A stretch of DNA of 64,000 nucleotides, from contig JAXLXW010000002.1 in the NCBI GenBank assembly GCA_046327755.1, forward strand, positions 682,001 through 746,000, read 5' to 3'. The notes beneath the pieces are model-generated. The model had not been told where the DNA came from, searched no databases, and saw only the letters and a list, made by a program, of their open reading frames with translations. This stretch comes from SCN-70-22 sp046327755. Its GTDB lineage: Bacteria; Gemmatimonadota; Gemmatimonadetes; Gemmatimonadales; Gemmatimonadaceae. The position numbers were made by a program, and so were the translations under genes. Positions 1 to 7,843 of the stretch are shown here, one piece after another (position 1 is the stretch's first letter; the number at the start of each line of letters is the position of its first letter).

Positions 1-221
1 TCGGCGTACGACGCCGGGAGGTAGACGTTGATGCGGCGCAGCTCGCCAAGCGCCGAGGACTGGATCGTGAAGGTCTCGCCGATCGCGAGCGGCGTTGATG
101 GCGAGGCCACCGCCGTCGCAGACTGGCCCGTGACGGACTGCGCAGCGACCGGCGACACGAGTGGGAGCGTTGGCGCGAGCGCCGCGACGGGGAGCAGGAG
201 CAGGCGGATGAGTCGTGCCAT
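1..221 (-). CDS. Secreted esterase-like protein, N-terminal part only
   Basis: The gene runs off the left edge, so only the first 73 codons are visible. The ATG at 221 opens a basic-hydrophobic signal peptide (MARLIRLLLLPVAALAP) ending near an AQS cleavage site, followed by a Ser/Ala/Thr-rich spacer. The last visible residues, IGETFTIQSSALGELRRINV and then YLPASY, match the opening beta-strands of the Fes/IroE-like putative esterase family of alpha/beta hydrolases. The catalytic serine motif lies outside the window. A periplasmic or extracellular hydrolase is likely; the substrate is unknown. It is the last of a series of minus-strand genes. Confidence 0.6.
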   Translation of the reverse strand, partial: MARLIRLLLLPVAALAPTLPLVSPVAAQSVTGQSATAVASPSTPLAIGETFTIQSSALGELRRINVYLPASYA

Positions 222-278
222 GGGGAGAGGTTCGCAGACTGACGTGCGTCCAAAGTTAGCCCGACGCGCGCCACGCCC

Positions 279-1019
279 TCAGCCCGGGGAGCGCCCCACC
301 ATCGCGACCCAATTGCTGAAGGCCTGGAATCGCTCGCTGGTCGCAACCGGCGTCGCGGTCACGTGCATGACGAGGTAATAGCCAAGGAGCAGCGGCATCG
401 GCCACCGTACGCGCCCGGACCGCCACTCCACCAGGATGAACGCGGCGCACGTGAACTCGAGGGAGAGCAGCGCCGCGTACAGCGCGGCGTCGAAGTCGGG
501 CACCAGGCCAGGAAGGAGGTTCACGAAGAGCCGTTCGAGCGCTGCTTCAAGCGGAATGAAGGCACTCGCCGCCAGGGCGGTCACGTGTAGCCGGATGTCG
601 CGCCGGCGCGCTGCCGCCGTGGCCACCGCGACAAGCACGGCGAAGAGCGCAATCCCCGTGAGGTCGAGCCAGACGAACTTCACGCTCGCCAACCGGAAGT
701 TCGCGATGTTCCTGAACGCCATCATCCGCACCACGTAGAGCCCGCTCGCCGCGACGACGACGGCGAGCCCTAACGAGGCGTAGCCGATCCGGCGGTGCAC
801 GTCGCGCCGATGGGCCCGGACCAGGGCGTACTGCAGCAGCGGGAGGAGCATCCATGCCGATGCGGACCACCCGTGGACGTGGTGCGGGAGCGGCGTCTCC
901 GGCAGCTTGGCGAAGAAGCTCGGCCAGAACCCGGCCACCGCCAGCGCGAGCGCCGTGGCGAAGACCGGCCACGGATGTCGAATCGACTGGCGAAAGAGCG
1001 GAGTCGCGGGCATGGACAC
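279..1019 (-). CDS. Multi-pass membrane protein of unknown function
   Basis: This 246-residue protein has about six to seven predicted hydrophobic segments, with a His-rich loop (PLPHHVHGWSASAW) after the first. The pattern of a histidine loop, a second helix pair and a short basic loop (RAHRRDVHRRIGYA) resembles DUF2306-like and other small bacterial integral membrane proteins, but I do not recognise a defined family. There is no enzymatic motif. It lies between a P-loop kinase gene upstream (185-base gap) and the secreted esterase downstream, all on the same strand. The ATG at 1019 is followed by a second possible start two codons later. Confidence 0.6.
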   Translation of the reverse strand: MSMPATPLFRQSIRHPWPVFATALALAVAGFWPSFFAKLPETPLPHHVHGWSASAWMLLPLLQYALVRAHRRDVHRRIGYASLGLAVVVAASGLYVVRMMAFRNIANFRLASVKFVWLDLTGIALFAVLVAVATAAARRRDIRLHVTALAASAFIPLEAALERLFVNLLPGLVPDFDAALYAALLSLEFTCAAFILVEWRSGRVRWPMPLLLGYYLVMHVTATPVATSERFQAFSNWVAMVGRSPG

Positions 1020-1203
1020 GTCAGTCCTGCGCGGCGCGCAGGGGAGAGGGGGATCGCTGGGGATCCGGCGCGGCCCGGCGGGCGATCGGGGCGAGCGTCG
1101 ACCAGAGTGCGCCGGAGGCGCGCGCGAATCAAGGGCGATCGCGACTCGCCAAGCGTTCAGCGTCGGTTGCGCGTCCAGTATGGCGAATGGTTGGACCGCG
1201 CTC

Positions 1204-1707
1204 CTACAGGCCCAGCCGCGCGCGGATCACCGCCGCGACCACCTCCGGCGCCGCCGTGACCTCCAGCGGTTCGCCCACATCGCTTCGCCCCTCCAGCAGC
1301 GCGCGCTCGGCCATCACCGTCTGCCACTCGAACTCCCGTTCATCGATCGCACGTGCCGCCTGACGAGCGCGGATGCGGCGCAGGTTGTCCTCCAGCGACA
1401 GCGTCAACAGGAAGGCGTGGATCGGTTGTCCCGGCGCCACCGCCGCCAGCTGCGCGCGAAGCGCGTCCAGCGCGTGCGGAGACGTCCACAGGTGATCGAT
1501 GACAAAGTGCCGGTAGCCGGCTCGCTGGTGGTGCGCGACGAGGAGGGTGAGCGTCGCGTTGAGATACCTGGGCTCGTCGGCGGGGGGCGGATTGACGGCC
1601 ACGATGCTGTCACCGTCGAGCATGACGCACCCGTCGATGCTCTCCATCAGGACTTCAGCGAGCGTGGACTTGCCGACGCCGAGGGGGCCGTTGAGGAGGA
1701 TGATCAT
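1204..1707 (-). CDS. Small P-loop kinase/ATPase
   Basis: This 167-residue protein begins with strand-loop MIILLNGPLGVGKSTLAEVL, a textbook Walker A motif at residues 8-15. The segment VMLDGDSIVAVNPPP fits the nucleoside-kinase-like second strand, and RRIRARQAARAIDEREFEW resembles the arginine-rich lid of shikimate/gluconate-kinase-like P-loop phosphotransferases. The family phosphorylates small molecules with ATP; the substrate cannot be told. It starts 9 bases after the stop of the CDF transporter gene, so the two are probably cotranscribed. The start is an ATG directly ahead of the first beta-strand. Confidence 0.7.
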   Translation of the reverse strand: MIILLNGPLGVGKSTLAEVLMESIDGCVMLDGDSIVAVNPPPADEPRYLNATLTLLVAHHQRAGYRHFVIDHLWTSPHALDALRAQLAAVAPGQPIHAFLLTLSLEDNLRRIRARQAARAIDEREFEWQTVMAERALLEGRSDVGEPLEVTAAPEVVAAVIRARLGL

Positions 1708-1716
1708 GCCACGACG

Positions 1717-2298
1717 TTATCCCGCGGCCTCCGCCGCGCGCACGCGCCGTCCGATCCTGATCGCGCCGCGCAGCACCAGCCAGCACACCACGAGCCCGAT
1801 CACGAGGTCGGGGATCGCCGACCCCGTGTACGCCACCAGTGCCCCGGCGGCGAGTACCCCGATGTTGGCCTGCACGTCGGTGGCCGAGAAGATCCAGGCG
1901 GCCTGCAGGTGCACCTCGCCTTCGCGATGCCGGCGCAGGAGGGCGAGGCACGTGACGTTGACGGCGAGGGCGAGGAGGGAGACCCCCATCATCGTCGGCG
2001 GTTCGGGGGCGCTCCCCCACAGCGCGCGTCGCGCGAGCTCGAGGATCGCGAGGACGGCGAGGAGGAGTTGCACCCGCCCCGCGAATCGCGCCGCGCGCAG
2101 CTTTCGGTCGTTGGAGGCGCCGACGGCGAGGAGCGCCAGGAGATACACCGCCGCATCGGCCCCCATGTCGAGCCCATCGGCCAACAACCCCATCGAATCG
2201 GCGCGCCAGCCGGCGACGATTTCCACGACGAACATCACGGCATTCAGCGCGAGGATCGTGAGGAGCGCGCGGCGGCTGAGCGATTCGAGGGAGGACAC
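1717..2298 (-). CDS. Short cation diffusion facilitator (CDF) family transporter
   Basis: The 193-residue membrane protein has about six transmembrane segments. Helix 2 carries SMGLLADGLDMGADAAVY, matching the metal-binding D-x3-D of CDF transporters, and helix 5 carries IFSATDVQANIGVL, the partner aspartate region. CDF proteins export Zn, Co, Fe or Cd in exchange for protons. Full-length members are usually about 300 residues with a cytoplasmic ferredoxin-like C-terminal domain; this one stops right after helix 6, as some bacterial short forms do. The protein ends in a basic tail (RIGRRVRAAEAAG). It is first in a likely two-gene unit with the P-loop kinase. Confidence 0.75.
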   Translation of the reverse strand: MSSLESLSRRALLTILALNAVMFVVEIVAGWRADSMGLLADGLDMGADAAVYLLALLAVGASNDRKLRAARFAGRVQLLLAVLAILELARRALWGSAPEPPTMMGVSLLALAVNVTCLALLRRHREGEVHLQAAWIFSATDVQANIGVLAAGALVAYTGSAIPDLVIGLVVCWLVLRGAIRIGRRVRAAEAAG

Positions 2299-2361
2299 GG
2301 GATCAGGGACGGTCGCGGGTGACCGGCGTTGAATGCGCGCGGACGCGGCGCTCAGCCACCA

Positions 2362-2805
2362 TCAATTCTTGGTGAACGTCGGTGGCGGAAAGGTCGCGAT
2401 CTTCGCTTCCTCGCGGCTCGCCCGCTCCGCCGTCCACGCGTGTTGCAGAAAGTCGTGCACGGCGGCCACCTCATCGTCGGTCAGATACGACAGCTGCTCC
2501 CGCGCGACGATCCCCATGATGCTCCCTTCTGCGTACATGTCACGCCCGCTCCGCGTGACGCCAGTCTTGAGCAATCGCCGGAACTCCGGCAGCGAGTAGT
2601 CCTTCACCACGAGGAGCGACGGGGCATTGAGGATTTCCTTGGGGGTCTGGTGATGACAGTTCACGCACCCCACTGCGTACACGAGCCGCTCGCCGGACAT
2701 CGCCGCCGACGTCACGGTCGGTGCGGGCTTGCTCTCCTCCGCCGAACAGGCGGCCGCGCCGAGAAGGAGCACTATTCCAAATCCGAGGGTACGTGCGAGC
2801 GCCAT
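2362..2805 (-). CDS. Class I-like c-type cytochrome, lipoprotein
   Basis: This 147-residue protein has a signal sequence ending in a lipobox (LLLGAAACSAE, Cys20), so it is probably membrane-anchored in the periplasm. The haem-binding CxxCH motif is CVNCHH at residues 47-52. Possible distal methionine ligands occur in RDMYAEGSIMGIV. The spacing and helical C-terminus (LTDDEVAAVHDFL) fit a mono-haem electron-carrier cytochrome. No oxidoreductase partner is adjacent: the CDF gene lies downstream and a sensor kinase upstream. Confidence 0.8.
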   Translation of the reverse strand: MALARTLGFGIVLLLGAAACSAEESKPAPTVTSAAMSGERLVYAVGCVNCHHQTPKEILNAPSLLVVKDYSLPEFRRLLKTGVTRSGRDMYAEGSIMGIVAREQLSYLTDDEVAAVHDFLQHAWTAERASREEAKIATFPPPTFTKN

Positions 2806-2929
2806 CGCTACTCCGGGTGTTTAGTGGACGACCGGTCTTCCGGCAGGCATGCCGGCTTCAACATGCCATCACGGCGCGCCCTTCGACAATCCGTCGCGCG
2901 GGAGTCGGCGCGCCTCGGCGCCCGTCGCT

Positions 2930-5278
2930 TCAGCTGCGCATCGATTCCGGGGTGAGCGCCAGGCGCAGGCGCGAGGCCAGCTCCTCGAATCGGAACGGTT
3001 TCCCGATGAAGTGCGTGTTGGCGTCGAGCTCGTTGCCGATCGGAATCGCGTCCGACGGGTAGCCGGAGACGAAGAGTGTCGGGAGGCCGGGGAGGCGCAC
3101 CCGAACCTGTCGCGCGAGATCGCGCCCGTTCATGTCGGGCATGATCACGTCGGTCATGAGGAGGTCGATCCGCCCCGGGTTCGACTCGAGCATCGCGAGC
3201 GCGGACTTGGCGGAGCTGGCCGCGAGCACCGTGTAGCCTAGGCGTTCGAGCAGGCGGCTGGTCATCCGCCTGACGCCTGGCTCGTCCTCGACGAAGAGGA
3301 TGGTCCCCCCCTGGGCGATCGTCGACGCCGGCGTGTTGCGCTCGCGGGTGACATCCGCTGCCGTCCGATGCGCGGGGAAGTACAGCTCGAAGGTGGTCCC
3401 CCGCCCCGGCGCGCTGGTGACGACGATGTGCCCCTTGGCCTGGCGCACGATCCCATACACGGTCGCGAGGCCGAGCCCGGTCCCTTTCCCCAGGTCCTTG
3501 GTGGTGAAGAAGGGTTCGAAGATGTGCTCGAGCACTTCCGGGGGCATCCCGCCGCCGTCGTCACGGAAGGTGAGCACGGCGTGCTCGCCCAGCATCGCCC
3601 CGGGATGACGGTCGACGTGCGCGTGATCGACCACCACGTTGCGGGTGGCGATGTGCACGCGCCCCACGCCGGCGATCGCGTCGCGAGCGTTGACGCAGAG
3701 GTTCGCGAGGACCTGGTCCACCTGGGAGGGGTCGATGTGCACCGGCCAGGTGTCGGGAGCGGGGTCCCAGTCGAGGTGGACGTTCTCACCGATGACGCGT
3801 CGCAGCATGCGGAGCATCCCGGTGACCTTCGCGTTGAGGTCCAGGACCACCGGAACGGTCGTCTGTCGGCTGGCGAAGGCGAGGAGCTGCCGCGTAAGGT
3901 CCGCCGATCGCCGAGCGGCATCTTGCACCTCGCGGAGGTACTCGGCGACGCGTTCGTTGGAGCCCAGCTCGGTCAGCGACATGTCGACGCCGCCGAGGAT
4001 CACACCGAGCATGTTGTTGAAGTCGTGCGCGACGCCGCCGGCGAGCCGGCCGATCGCCTCGAGACGCTGTGCGTCGTGCAGTTGGGTCTGCAAGCGGGCG
4101 GAATGCTCCGCGGCCTCGTGGCGCTCGGTGATGTCGAGCACCGTCCCGTTCACCCGCTCCGGCGTCCCGTCGGGCGCGAGGGCCACCTCGCCCCGAGCGT
4201 GCACCCACTTGATGGTGCCGTCCGGGAGGAGAAGCCGGTGCTCGAACTCGAAGCGCCGCCGCGCGTCCACCGCGCTGGTGACGGTAGCGTGTACCCGCTC
4301 GCGGTCGGCCGGGTGCACGCGCGAGTGGAACTCCGTGAGCGTGGCGCGTGGGCCGTCCGGATCCATCCCGAAGATGCGGTACACCTCGCGGGACCACTCC
4401 AGCTGCCCGGAGGCGAGGTCCTGCTGCCAGTGTCCGAGGTGGGCGAGGTGCTGCGCCTCCTCGTGTCGCGTGCGGGATTCGAGGAGCGACGCCTCGAAAC
4501 GCTTGCGCTCCGAGATGTCTCGCCAGACGCAGTAGAGCTGAGGCTCGCCCTCGGTGACCACCTGCGAAAGCGTGACCTCGACCGGGACCTCCCCACCGTC
4601 GCGGCGGCGGTGCACCCACTCGAAGCGGTGCATTCCGCGCGCGTGCGCGACGGCAATCATCTCGTTGGCCTTCTCGCGCGAGAGACGCCCGTCGGGCTGG
4701 ACACGCGGTGAGTGCTCGGACGGGTGCCGCGCGATGACCTCTTCCGGATGGTCGTAACCGAGCGCACGCGCCGCCGCGAGGTTGCACAGGATGAAGCGAT
4801 TATCCCCGCCGATGATCCAGCAGGGATCGGGAGAGCTGTCGAAGAGTCGCTGGTAGCGCTCCTCCGACTCGCGCAGGCGCAACTCCACCTGCTTGCGCGC
4901 GGTGATGTCGTCGTAGATCCCGAGGACCCCGATGACGGCACCGCTGTCGTCGAGGAGCGGCACCTTGGAGGTGCGCAGCCAGAGCAGGTCGCCGTTGGGA
5001 GCGGTCTGCGGCTCCTCGAAGTCGATGCGCCCCTCGCCAGACTCCATCACCGCGCGATCGTCGGCGCGGTACAGTTCGGCCTGTGCCCGCCAGGCGAGGT
5101 CGAAGTCGGTGCGCCCAATAACGTCGGCGGGGCTCTCGGCCCCGGCATCGCGGGCAAACAACGTGTTGCATCCGAGGTACCGCAGCTCGCGGTCCTTCCA
5201 GAAGACGCGGATGGGCACCCCCTCCACGATATGCTGGAGGAGGCCGGCCGAGGCGAGTTGCGAGAGACGGTCAGGCAT
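2930..5278 (-). CDS. Hybrid sensor histidine kinase with three PAS domains and C-terminal receiver
   Basis: This is a soluble sensor kinase of 782 residues if it starts at MPDRLSQ; a start nine codons upstream (5305) is also open, and neither has a clear ribosome site. Domains in order: PAS 1 (about 12-130), PAS 2 (RYQRLFDSSPDPCWIIGG), PAS 3 of the PAS_3 type (LEWSREVYRIFGMDPDG), each followed by a PAC-type segment, then HisKA with GGVAHDFNNMLGVI (phospho-acceptor His418), HATPase_c (FRDDGGGMP, GKGTGLGLATVYGIV) and a receiver with acceptor Asp710 in MTDVIMPDMNG. There are no membrane segments, so a cytoplasmic signal is likely. No partner regulator is adjacent; phosphorelay to an unlinked histidine phosphotransferase is plausible. 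Confidence 0.9.
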   Translation of the reverse strand: MPDRLSQLASAGLLQHIVEGVPIRVFWKDRELRYLGCNTLFARDAGAESPADVIGRTDFDLAWRAQAELYRADDRAVMESGEGRIDFEEPQTAPNGDLLWLRTSKVPLLDDSGAVIGVLGIYDDITARKQVELRLRESEERYQRLFDSSPDPCWIIGGDNRFILCNLAAARALGYDHPEEVIARHPSEHSPRVQPDGRLSREKANEMIAVAHARGMHRFEWVHRRRDGGEVPVEVTLSQVVTEGEPQLYCVWRDISERKRFEASLLESRTRHEEAQHLAHLGHWQQDLASGQLEWSREVYRIFGMDPDGPRATLTEFHSRVHPADRERVHATVTSAVDARRRFEFEHRLLLPDGTIKWVHARGEVALAPDGTPERVNGTVLDITERHEAAEHSARLQTQLHDAQRLEAIGRLAGGVAHDFNNMLGVILGGVDMSLTELGSNERVAEYLREVQDAARRSADLTRQLLAFASRQTTVPVVLDLNAKVTGMLRMLRRVIGENVHLDWDPAPDTWPVHIDPSQVDQVLANLCVNARDAIAGVGRVHIATRNVVVDHAHVDRHPGAMLGEHAVLTFRDDGGGMPPEVLEHIFEPFFTTKDLGKGTGLGLATVYGIVRQAKGHIVVTSAPGRGTTFELYFPAHRTAADVTRERNTPASTIAQGGTILFVEDEPGVRRMTSRLLERLGYTVLAASSAKSALAMLESNPGRIDLLMTDVIMPDMNGRDLARQVRVRLPGLPTLFVSGYPSDAIPIGNELDANTHFIGKPFRFEELASRLRLALTPESMRS

Positions 5279-5403
5279 GGGAGGTGTGCCGGTGCGCACC
5301 GGCATCTACGCCAAGTGTCGGCAACCCGAGCGCCCGCCTGAAAGCGCGACGGTTGGATTGGTTCGGTCTTACCCTGGATGCGGCGTGGTCGTGGCGGCTG
5401 GCA

Positions 5404-6480
5404 CTACCCGCGCGCCTTGAGCTCGGCGATGACCCGCGCGTCGCGCGCCGGGTCGAGCGTGAGCCCTTCGATCTCCTTGGCGGTGGCCCCCTTGTACCAG
5501 GCCAGCGTGTCGGCCGCCGTCTCGCGCACGGGGTGAAAGGTCAGCCCCTTGGCGATGGCGCGCGCGGCGCTGACCTTGGCCAGCCCGGCGACCTGCGGCG
5601 GCATCATCATGGGGAAGCCGATCTTGCGCTCCGCGAGCGCCACGGGATCTCCCCAGTAGAACGTCGCCTTCGACTGCACGCCGGCGCGGATCTCCTCGAC
5701 GTACCGCTCCGCCGGCATCGGCGTCGTGTCGGGGCCGGCGACGTTGTACGTCCCAAGATTGCCGCGCTCGGCCGAGAGCAGCGCAAAGTTTGCCAGGTCG
5801 CGCACGTCGATGTGCTGCACCGGCTGTTCCTTGGGCCCTGGGGCGAGGATCTCCCCGCCCTGGGCGATGCGCGCCACCCAGTAGGTGAAGCGATGCGTAG
5901 GATCGCCAGGGCCGGCGACGATGTGCAGGCGAAGGATCGTGTGCCGCTCCGGGTAGCCGGCGCGCACCGCCTCCTCGCACAGCACCTTGAGTTCGCCGTA
6001 GTACTTCTCGACCTCCTCGCTCGCCGGATCGGGGGCCTTGAGGAGGGGAGAATCTTCATCGTAGCGCGGCTCCCCGAACTTGTAGACCGAGCCGGTGGAG
6101 ACGAAGATGTAGTGCCCCACGTTAGGCGCCAGCAGCTGCACCGAGTCGCGCACGTGGCGCGGGACGTATCCGCTGTTGTCGATCACCACGTCCCAACGGC
6201 GCCCCTTGAGCGCGTCGAGCTTCCCGTCACGGTCGCCCAGCAGCGTCTCCACCTCGGGAAAGAGGTCGGAGTGACTCTTGCCGCGGTTGAAGAGCGTGAC
6301 CTGGTGCCCGGCCTTGAGGGCACGCCGCACCATGTGGGGGCCGATGAAGCCGGTCCCGCCGAGGATGAGGACCTTGAGCGGCGCGCCGCCGGTCGCAGGG
6401 AAGCGGAACATCGGGGCGCCGAGGTAGCCAGCGGCGAGCAGGCCGGCCGTCTGGCCGAGGAAGTGGCGTCGGGAAGTCAT
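5404..6480 (-). CDS. Tat-exported NAD-dependent epimerase/dehydratase-like protein
   Basis: This 358-residue extended short-chain dehydrogenase/reductase has a twin-arginine leader (MTSRRHFLGQ followed by a hydrophobic stretch) at its N-terminus, so it is probably exported folded. The nucleotide-binding loop GGTGFIG is at residues 41-47. The family's Ser and Tyr-x3-Lys are visible in FVSTGSVY and KYYGELK. The rest resembles sugar-nucleotide epimerase-like proteins found exported in soil bacteria, often annotated as twin-arginine epimerases; the substrate is unknown. A perfect 20-base palindrome lies 100 bases upstream of the start and may control it. Confidence 0.8.
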   Translation of the reverse strand: MTSRRHFLGQTAGLLAAGYLGAPMFRFPATGGAPLKVLILGGTGFIGPHMVRRALKAGHQVTLFNRGKSHSDLFPEVETLLGDRDGKLDALKGRRWDVVIDNSGYVPRHVRDSVQLLAPNVGHYIFVSTGSVYKFGEPRYDEDSPLLKAPDPASEEVEKYYGELKVLCEEAVRAGYPERHTILRLHIVAGPGDPTHRFTYWVARIAQGGEILAPGPKEQPVQHIDVRDLANFALLSAERGNLGTYNVAGPDTTPMPAERYVEEIRAGVQSKATFYWGDPVALAERKIGFPMMMPPQVAGLAKVSAARAIAKGLTFHPVRETAADTLAWYKGATAKEIEGLTLDPARDARVIAELKARG

Positions 6481-6580
6481 GCGCTACCATACCGTGCGGC
6501 TGGTGCCGCGGATAGGGTTGGGTCGAGACGTGGGATGAGCGAGGGCGCGCGGCCGAGGTGGTTCTCTCGGCCACTTTCAG

Positions 6581-6600
6581 ATGTTACCGATCGGTAACAT
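6581..6600. promoter_or_regulatory. Perfect 20-base palindrome, operator-like
   Basis: ATGTTACCGATCGGTAACAT reads identically on both strands. The core TTACCGATCGGTAA resembles operators of TetR-type dimeric repressors, and it is strikingly AT-rich for this region. It lies about 100 bases upstream of the exported epimerase gene on the minus strand and 106 bases downstream of the sbcD-like stop, so the epimerase gene is the natural target. No TetR gene is in the window. It is not followed by a T-run on either strand, which argues against a terminator. Confidence 0.5.
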
Positions 6601-6706
6601 CTCGCGTGAGCCGCAACTGACACAGGGTCCGCCGTTGTCCGCGTGAGCGCTGCGAGGAACTGGCGTCGGGAGGTAAAGCGTGCGCGTACAACTCTCCCCG
6701 ATGCGC

Positions 6707-7837
6707 CTACTCGAAGAGGTCTCCCTGCCCAGTCCCCTCGCCAGGCCCCGCGTCTCGCGTCCGCTGCCGCGGCCCACGCGCCCCCCGCCCCCCTCGCGTC
6801 TCCGGCAGCCGCAACTCGACGTTCATCGTCGCCGGGGCCATCGCCCGGAGCGTCGCCGCCGACGGGAGTCGCCCAGGGGAGCCGTCGGCATCGCGCACAC
6901 GAATCGTGAGCACCGCATCCTCCGGCGCGGCGCAAATCAGCTGGCGGATGCGTTCCGTGAGTTGCGCCGCCGACTCCTCGCCTAACGCCAAGTCGCGCAT
7001 GACCAGCGGGCGCGCCGGAAGCTCGTGGAACTCCCATGTGACCCTCGCCCCCTGCGCCCCCTGCGCCCCCTGCGCCGCCGGAGTCACGTTCACGAGCATG
7101 TACCCCTTGGCCTCGCTCGCCTCGGCCGTCGACGTGCGCTCGATCGACCCGGGGTAGAGCACCGGCGCCGCCAGCGCGCGCCCGCCGAGATCGCGCGTGA
7201 GCACCTGGTGCCGGTGGATGTGACCGGCCAGCACCGCGTGCAATCCTTCCGCGATGTCGCGCCCGCGGATCACATCGGCGCCGTTGGTGAAGGTGAAGTC
7301 GGCGGGGCCGACCGTCGCCCCTTCAACGGCCTGATGCAGCACGAGCAACCGGACGTCTGCCGCGCGCTCGCGCCACCCCGTGCGCTCGAGGAGCGTCGGA
7401 AATGCCTCGCGTACCCCTTCACGCTCGAAGGCGAAGCCCGCCAGCGCGACGCGCGTCCCCCGCACCGCCACCTCGAACGTCTTCGGTTCGTCGAAGACGT
7501 GGATGCGCGGGTGCCTCGCAAAGCGCAGGTGCGGGAGGCGTCCGCGCTCGTGGTTGCCGGGGACGATGAAGACCGGGACGCCGGCATCGGCCACCCGCAC
7601 CAGCGGCTCGAACGCCTGCCAGGCGAGCGACGCGTTAGGCCGCGAGCGGTTGAAGACGTCGCCCGCGTGCACCACCAGGTCGATGGGCGGCGTTCCGAGC
7701 GCGCGCGCCAGCACCTGCCGGTAGTTGGCCAGGAAGTCGTCCCCGCGGCGGCGGCGCTTGATGCGCGGGCTCACCGGGAGGTCGAGCCCGAGGTGCGTGT
7801 CGGCGAGGAGGAGGATGCGGATGGGGGTGGAAGACAC
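6707..7837 (-). CDS. sbcD: SbcD/Mre11-like metallophosphoesterase (DNA repair exonuclease subunit)
   Basis: This 376-residue protein has the calcineurin-like motifs in order: LLLADTHLG (residues 9-17), HAGDVFNR, VPGNHERGRLP, LVLHQAVE and AGHIHRHQVL. The arrangement DTHLG-GDVF-GNHE-GHIH with a C-terminal capping region is that of SbcD/Mre11, the nuclease subunit that opens DNA hairpins together with the SbcC/Rad50 ATPase. No sbcC gene is adjacent. A GAQGAQGAQGA stretch is encoded by a short tandem repeat near 7040-7075, and the C-terminus is Gly/Arg-rich, ending GQGDLFE. It starts 6 bases after the stop of a Ser/Thr kinase gene, so the two are probably one transcript. Confidence 0.8.
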   Translation of the reverse strand: MSSTPIRILLLADTHLGLDLPVSPRIKRRRRGDDFLANYRQVLARALGTPPIDLVVHAGDVFNRSRPNASLAWQAFEPLVRVADAGVPVFIVPGNHERGRLPHLRFARHPRIHVFDEPKTFEVAVRGTRVALAGFAFEREGVREAFPTLLERTGWRERAADVRLLVLHQAVEGATVGPADFTFTNGADVIRGRDIAEGLHAVLAGHIHRHQVLTRDLGGRALAAPVLYPGSIERTSTAEASEAKGYMLVNVTPAAQGAQGAQGARVTWEFHELPARPLVMRDLALGEESAAQLTERIRQLICAAPEDAVLTIRVRDADGSPGRLPSAATLRAMAPATMNVELRLPETRGGRGARGPRQRTRDAGPGEGTGQGDLFE

Positions 7838-7843
7838 GCCCGC

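Noticed and set aside
907..2322. A 471-codon plus-strand frame over the membrane protein, P-loop kinase and CDF genes
   Set aside because: It has low-complexity charged composition and lies opposite genes with Walker A and CDF motifs.
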